Source of the DNA: JAYGED01 sp046582565
GTDB taxonomy: Bacteria > Pseudomonadota > Alphaproteobacteria > JAAXGF01
Direction of reading: 5' to 3'
Length of the DNA stretch: 8,258 bases
Assembly: GCA_046582565.1 (NCBI GenBank)
Contig: JAYGED010000161.1
Coordinates: 1 to 8,258, forward strand
In this document: piece by piece, positions 7,111 to 8,258 of the stretch
Layout of the letters: each line of letters starts with the position of its first letter
How positions within the stretch are numbered: position 1 is the stretch's first letter
The notes under the pieces: generated by a model
What the model was told of the DNA's origin: nothing
What the model saw: the letters and a program-made list of their open reading frames with translations, nothing else
Database searches by the model: none
Translations under genes and position numbers: made by a program

Positions 7111-8157
7111 TCACTTCTCGTTCTTGGACACAGGCCAATCCGGAGCGTCGGCCAAGACGTCCTTATAGAGCTCCAGCAACTTCCGCTTTAGCCGCTCTGT
7201 CACTCTTGGACGCTGCTTTGAAATATCTTTGTTCTGCTTCGGATCGGCGATCACATCGTACAGGGCGAACCGGCTGAACCCGCCCGCTTTAATGATCGGG
7301 ATCCACGACTCCTGAAACGTCCTCGCTCGAACAAACTCGTTCTTCAGTCGCTTGTATTCGCGGCTGGTGAAGGTGGTGTTGGAAACGGCGGAGCCCAGGT
7401 TGGGCGTCGACGGATCAATGCCCGCCAACTTGGCCATTTGCAGCATCAACTCGTTTCGTCGGGCATGGTCCTGGGGCAGTTTATAGCCGCGATAGCCCAT
7501 CAGCGTGTAACGGCCTTCGCGCAAGGTTGCCAGGTGTCCCGACGTCGGCGCCAGCCAGAGCATTGGCTGCTCACGTTTAAACACTCCCTTCTCCGTCAGC
7601 AGCGGGGAAAGGTCGGCGCCATCAAGGTGCACGCCGTCCGGTTTCGCGACGCCGGTCAATCCGCAGATCGTCGGCAGGAGATCCACCGAGCCGGAAGGTG
7701 TTTTCTCGACGCGTCCTCCGCGAAAACCAGTTGGCCAGAAAAAGATGCCGGGGGAACGTAGGCCGCCTTCAAAGTTCGATCCCTTGGCGCCTTTCAGACC
7801 GCCGTTTCGATCGGCCCGGTAGCTTCCGTGGTCGGACGAGTAGATGATCAGAGTGTTGTCGAGTTGGCCCATGTCCTTGAGTTTCGCGACGAGGCGTCCA
7901 ATGGCGCGGTCGGTGTTGTCAATCGTGGCGGAATAGACCGCCGCCTCGTCCTTGAGGTCTCCGTAGAGCGACACGATCTCGGCGGGCGCCGCGAGGGTGG
8001 AATGGGGCTCATTGAACCAGAGGTTCAAGAAGAATGGCTGGTCCGGCTGGTCCTTTTCGTCCAACCAACGGATCGCATCGTCCACGATCAGCTGACACGA
8101 ATAGCCTTTCAGGGGGCCGACCCGTTTCCCGTTGCGAAGGAAGTTGACGGGATCCTG
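7111..8157 (-). pseudogene. Arylsulfatase lacking its N-terminal part
   Basis: About 348 residues of a type I sulfatase remain, against roughly 450-500 for the family. Typical sequence begins at DPVNFLRNGKRVGPLKGYSC (about 8154-8095) and runs through FFLNLWFNEPH, the metal-binding Asp-His of YSSDHGS (near 7831), GLKGAKGSNFEGGLRSPGI and a normal C-terminal subdomain to the TGA at 7111. The N-terminal portion, which should carry the metal-binding Asp pair and the C-x-P-S-R motif, is absent: just upstream in the same frame are two adjacent stops, TGA (8166-8164) and TAG (8169-8167). A GTG at 8085 could start a shorter product, but it would begin inside the conserved domain and could not be an active sulfatase. 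The break is either a true deletion or insertion, or an assembly or cloning chimera. No frameshift is seen in the remaining part. It sits 50 bases upstream of the propeller gene. Confidence 0.8.
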
Positions 8158-8258
8158 TCTCGCTCACTAAATTCGCTTGCGGGCGAATACAGAACGGCGT
8201 ACCGCGGGCAATTTGTCCACGATCTGCTTACTATTTGGGTTAACTGTGTAGCGATAAA
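8158..8258. other. Unexplained right-edge segment, possibly a foreign or chimeric join
   Basis: About 100 bases that do not continue the sulfatase and look less G+C-rich than the rest. On the minus strand 29 codons are open from the window edge (8256) to TAG at 8167, ending KLPAVRRSVFARKRI; this could be the C-terminus of another protein, but I do not recognise it. A second minus-strand frame is also open here, so the reading is not decisive. Confidence 0.35.
8171..8188. repeat. Short perfect inverted repeat
   Basis: ATTCGC, six-base spacer TTGCGG, GCGAAT: a perfect 6-base stem. It lies just upstream (minus strand) of the TAG that ends the unidentified 29-codon frame, inside that frame. There is no T run after it, so it is not a good terminator; it may be chance. 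Confidence 0.35.

Noticed and set aside
8083..8085. GTG at 8085 as a genuine start of a short sulfatase
   Set aside because: Family-like sequence continues upstream of it for 23 codons, so it is an internal codon of a truncated gene.
8171..8188. Inverted repeat as a rho-independent terminator or mobile-element end
   Set aside because: The stem is only 6 bases, there is no following T run, and no second copy exists in the window to define an element end.
1..8258. CRISPR array, tRNA, rRNA or riboswitch
   Set aside because: I saw no short direct repeats with regular spacers, no cloverleaf-like segment and no conserved RNA motif; the window is almost wholly protein-coding.

Overview
The window looks like a piece of chromosome from a sulfatase-rich bacterium, most likely of the Planctomycetes/Verrucomicrobia group. 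The reasons are an estimated G+C near 60%, two sulfatases in 8 kb, secreted c-type cytochromes fused to carboxypeptidase-regulatory-like and beta-propeller domains, and four gene starts with no visible Shine-Dalgarno sequence. The phylum is inferred from gene style, not from a marker gene.

Every recognisable gene lies on the minus strand, so transcription runs from the right end to the left. In that order: (1) about 100 bases at the right edge (8158-8258) that do not match what follows; (2) an arylsulfatase that has lost its N-terminal part, including the catalytic cysteine region (8157-7111); (3) a 50-base gap that still encodes the tail of a small C-terminal module; (4) a 765-residue secreted heme-c beta-propeller protein (7060-4763); (5) a 679-residue paralogue of it (4691-2652); (6) an intact iduronate-2-sulfatase-like enzyme (2655-1219), coupled to the previous gene by an ATGA overlap; (7) a cytochrome c/cupredoxin fusion (1215 to beyond base 1), starting 3 bases after the sulfatase stop. 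The last four genes are very probably one operon.

All four intact products begin with a signal peptide, so the system should act in the periplasm or at the cell surface. The two propeller proteins share one architecture: a carboxypeptidase-regulatory-like beta-sandwich, one CxxCH heme site, a seven-bladed virginiamycin-B-lyase-like propeller, and a C-terminal helical module of about 75 residues. The first paralogue carries a second copy of that module at its N-terminus. A reasonable inference is a periplasmic redox/lyase/sulfatase unit acting on a sulfated or otherwise complex organic substrate, with the cytochrome-cupredoxin protein as electron acceptor. The substrate cannot be read from the sequence.

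The most interesting points are the repeated unnamed module (three copies plus a fourth remnant), the in-frame remnant behind the sulfatase stop codon, the conserved His/Tyr/Arg ring in the propellers, and the abrupt loss of homology near base 8155. I found no tRNA, rRNA, CRISPR array, riboswitch, convincing promoter or terminator, and no gene-free stretch longer than 300 bases.
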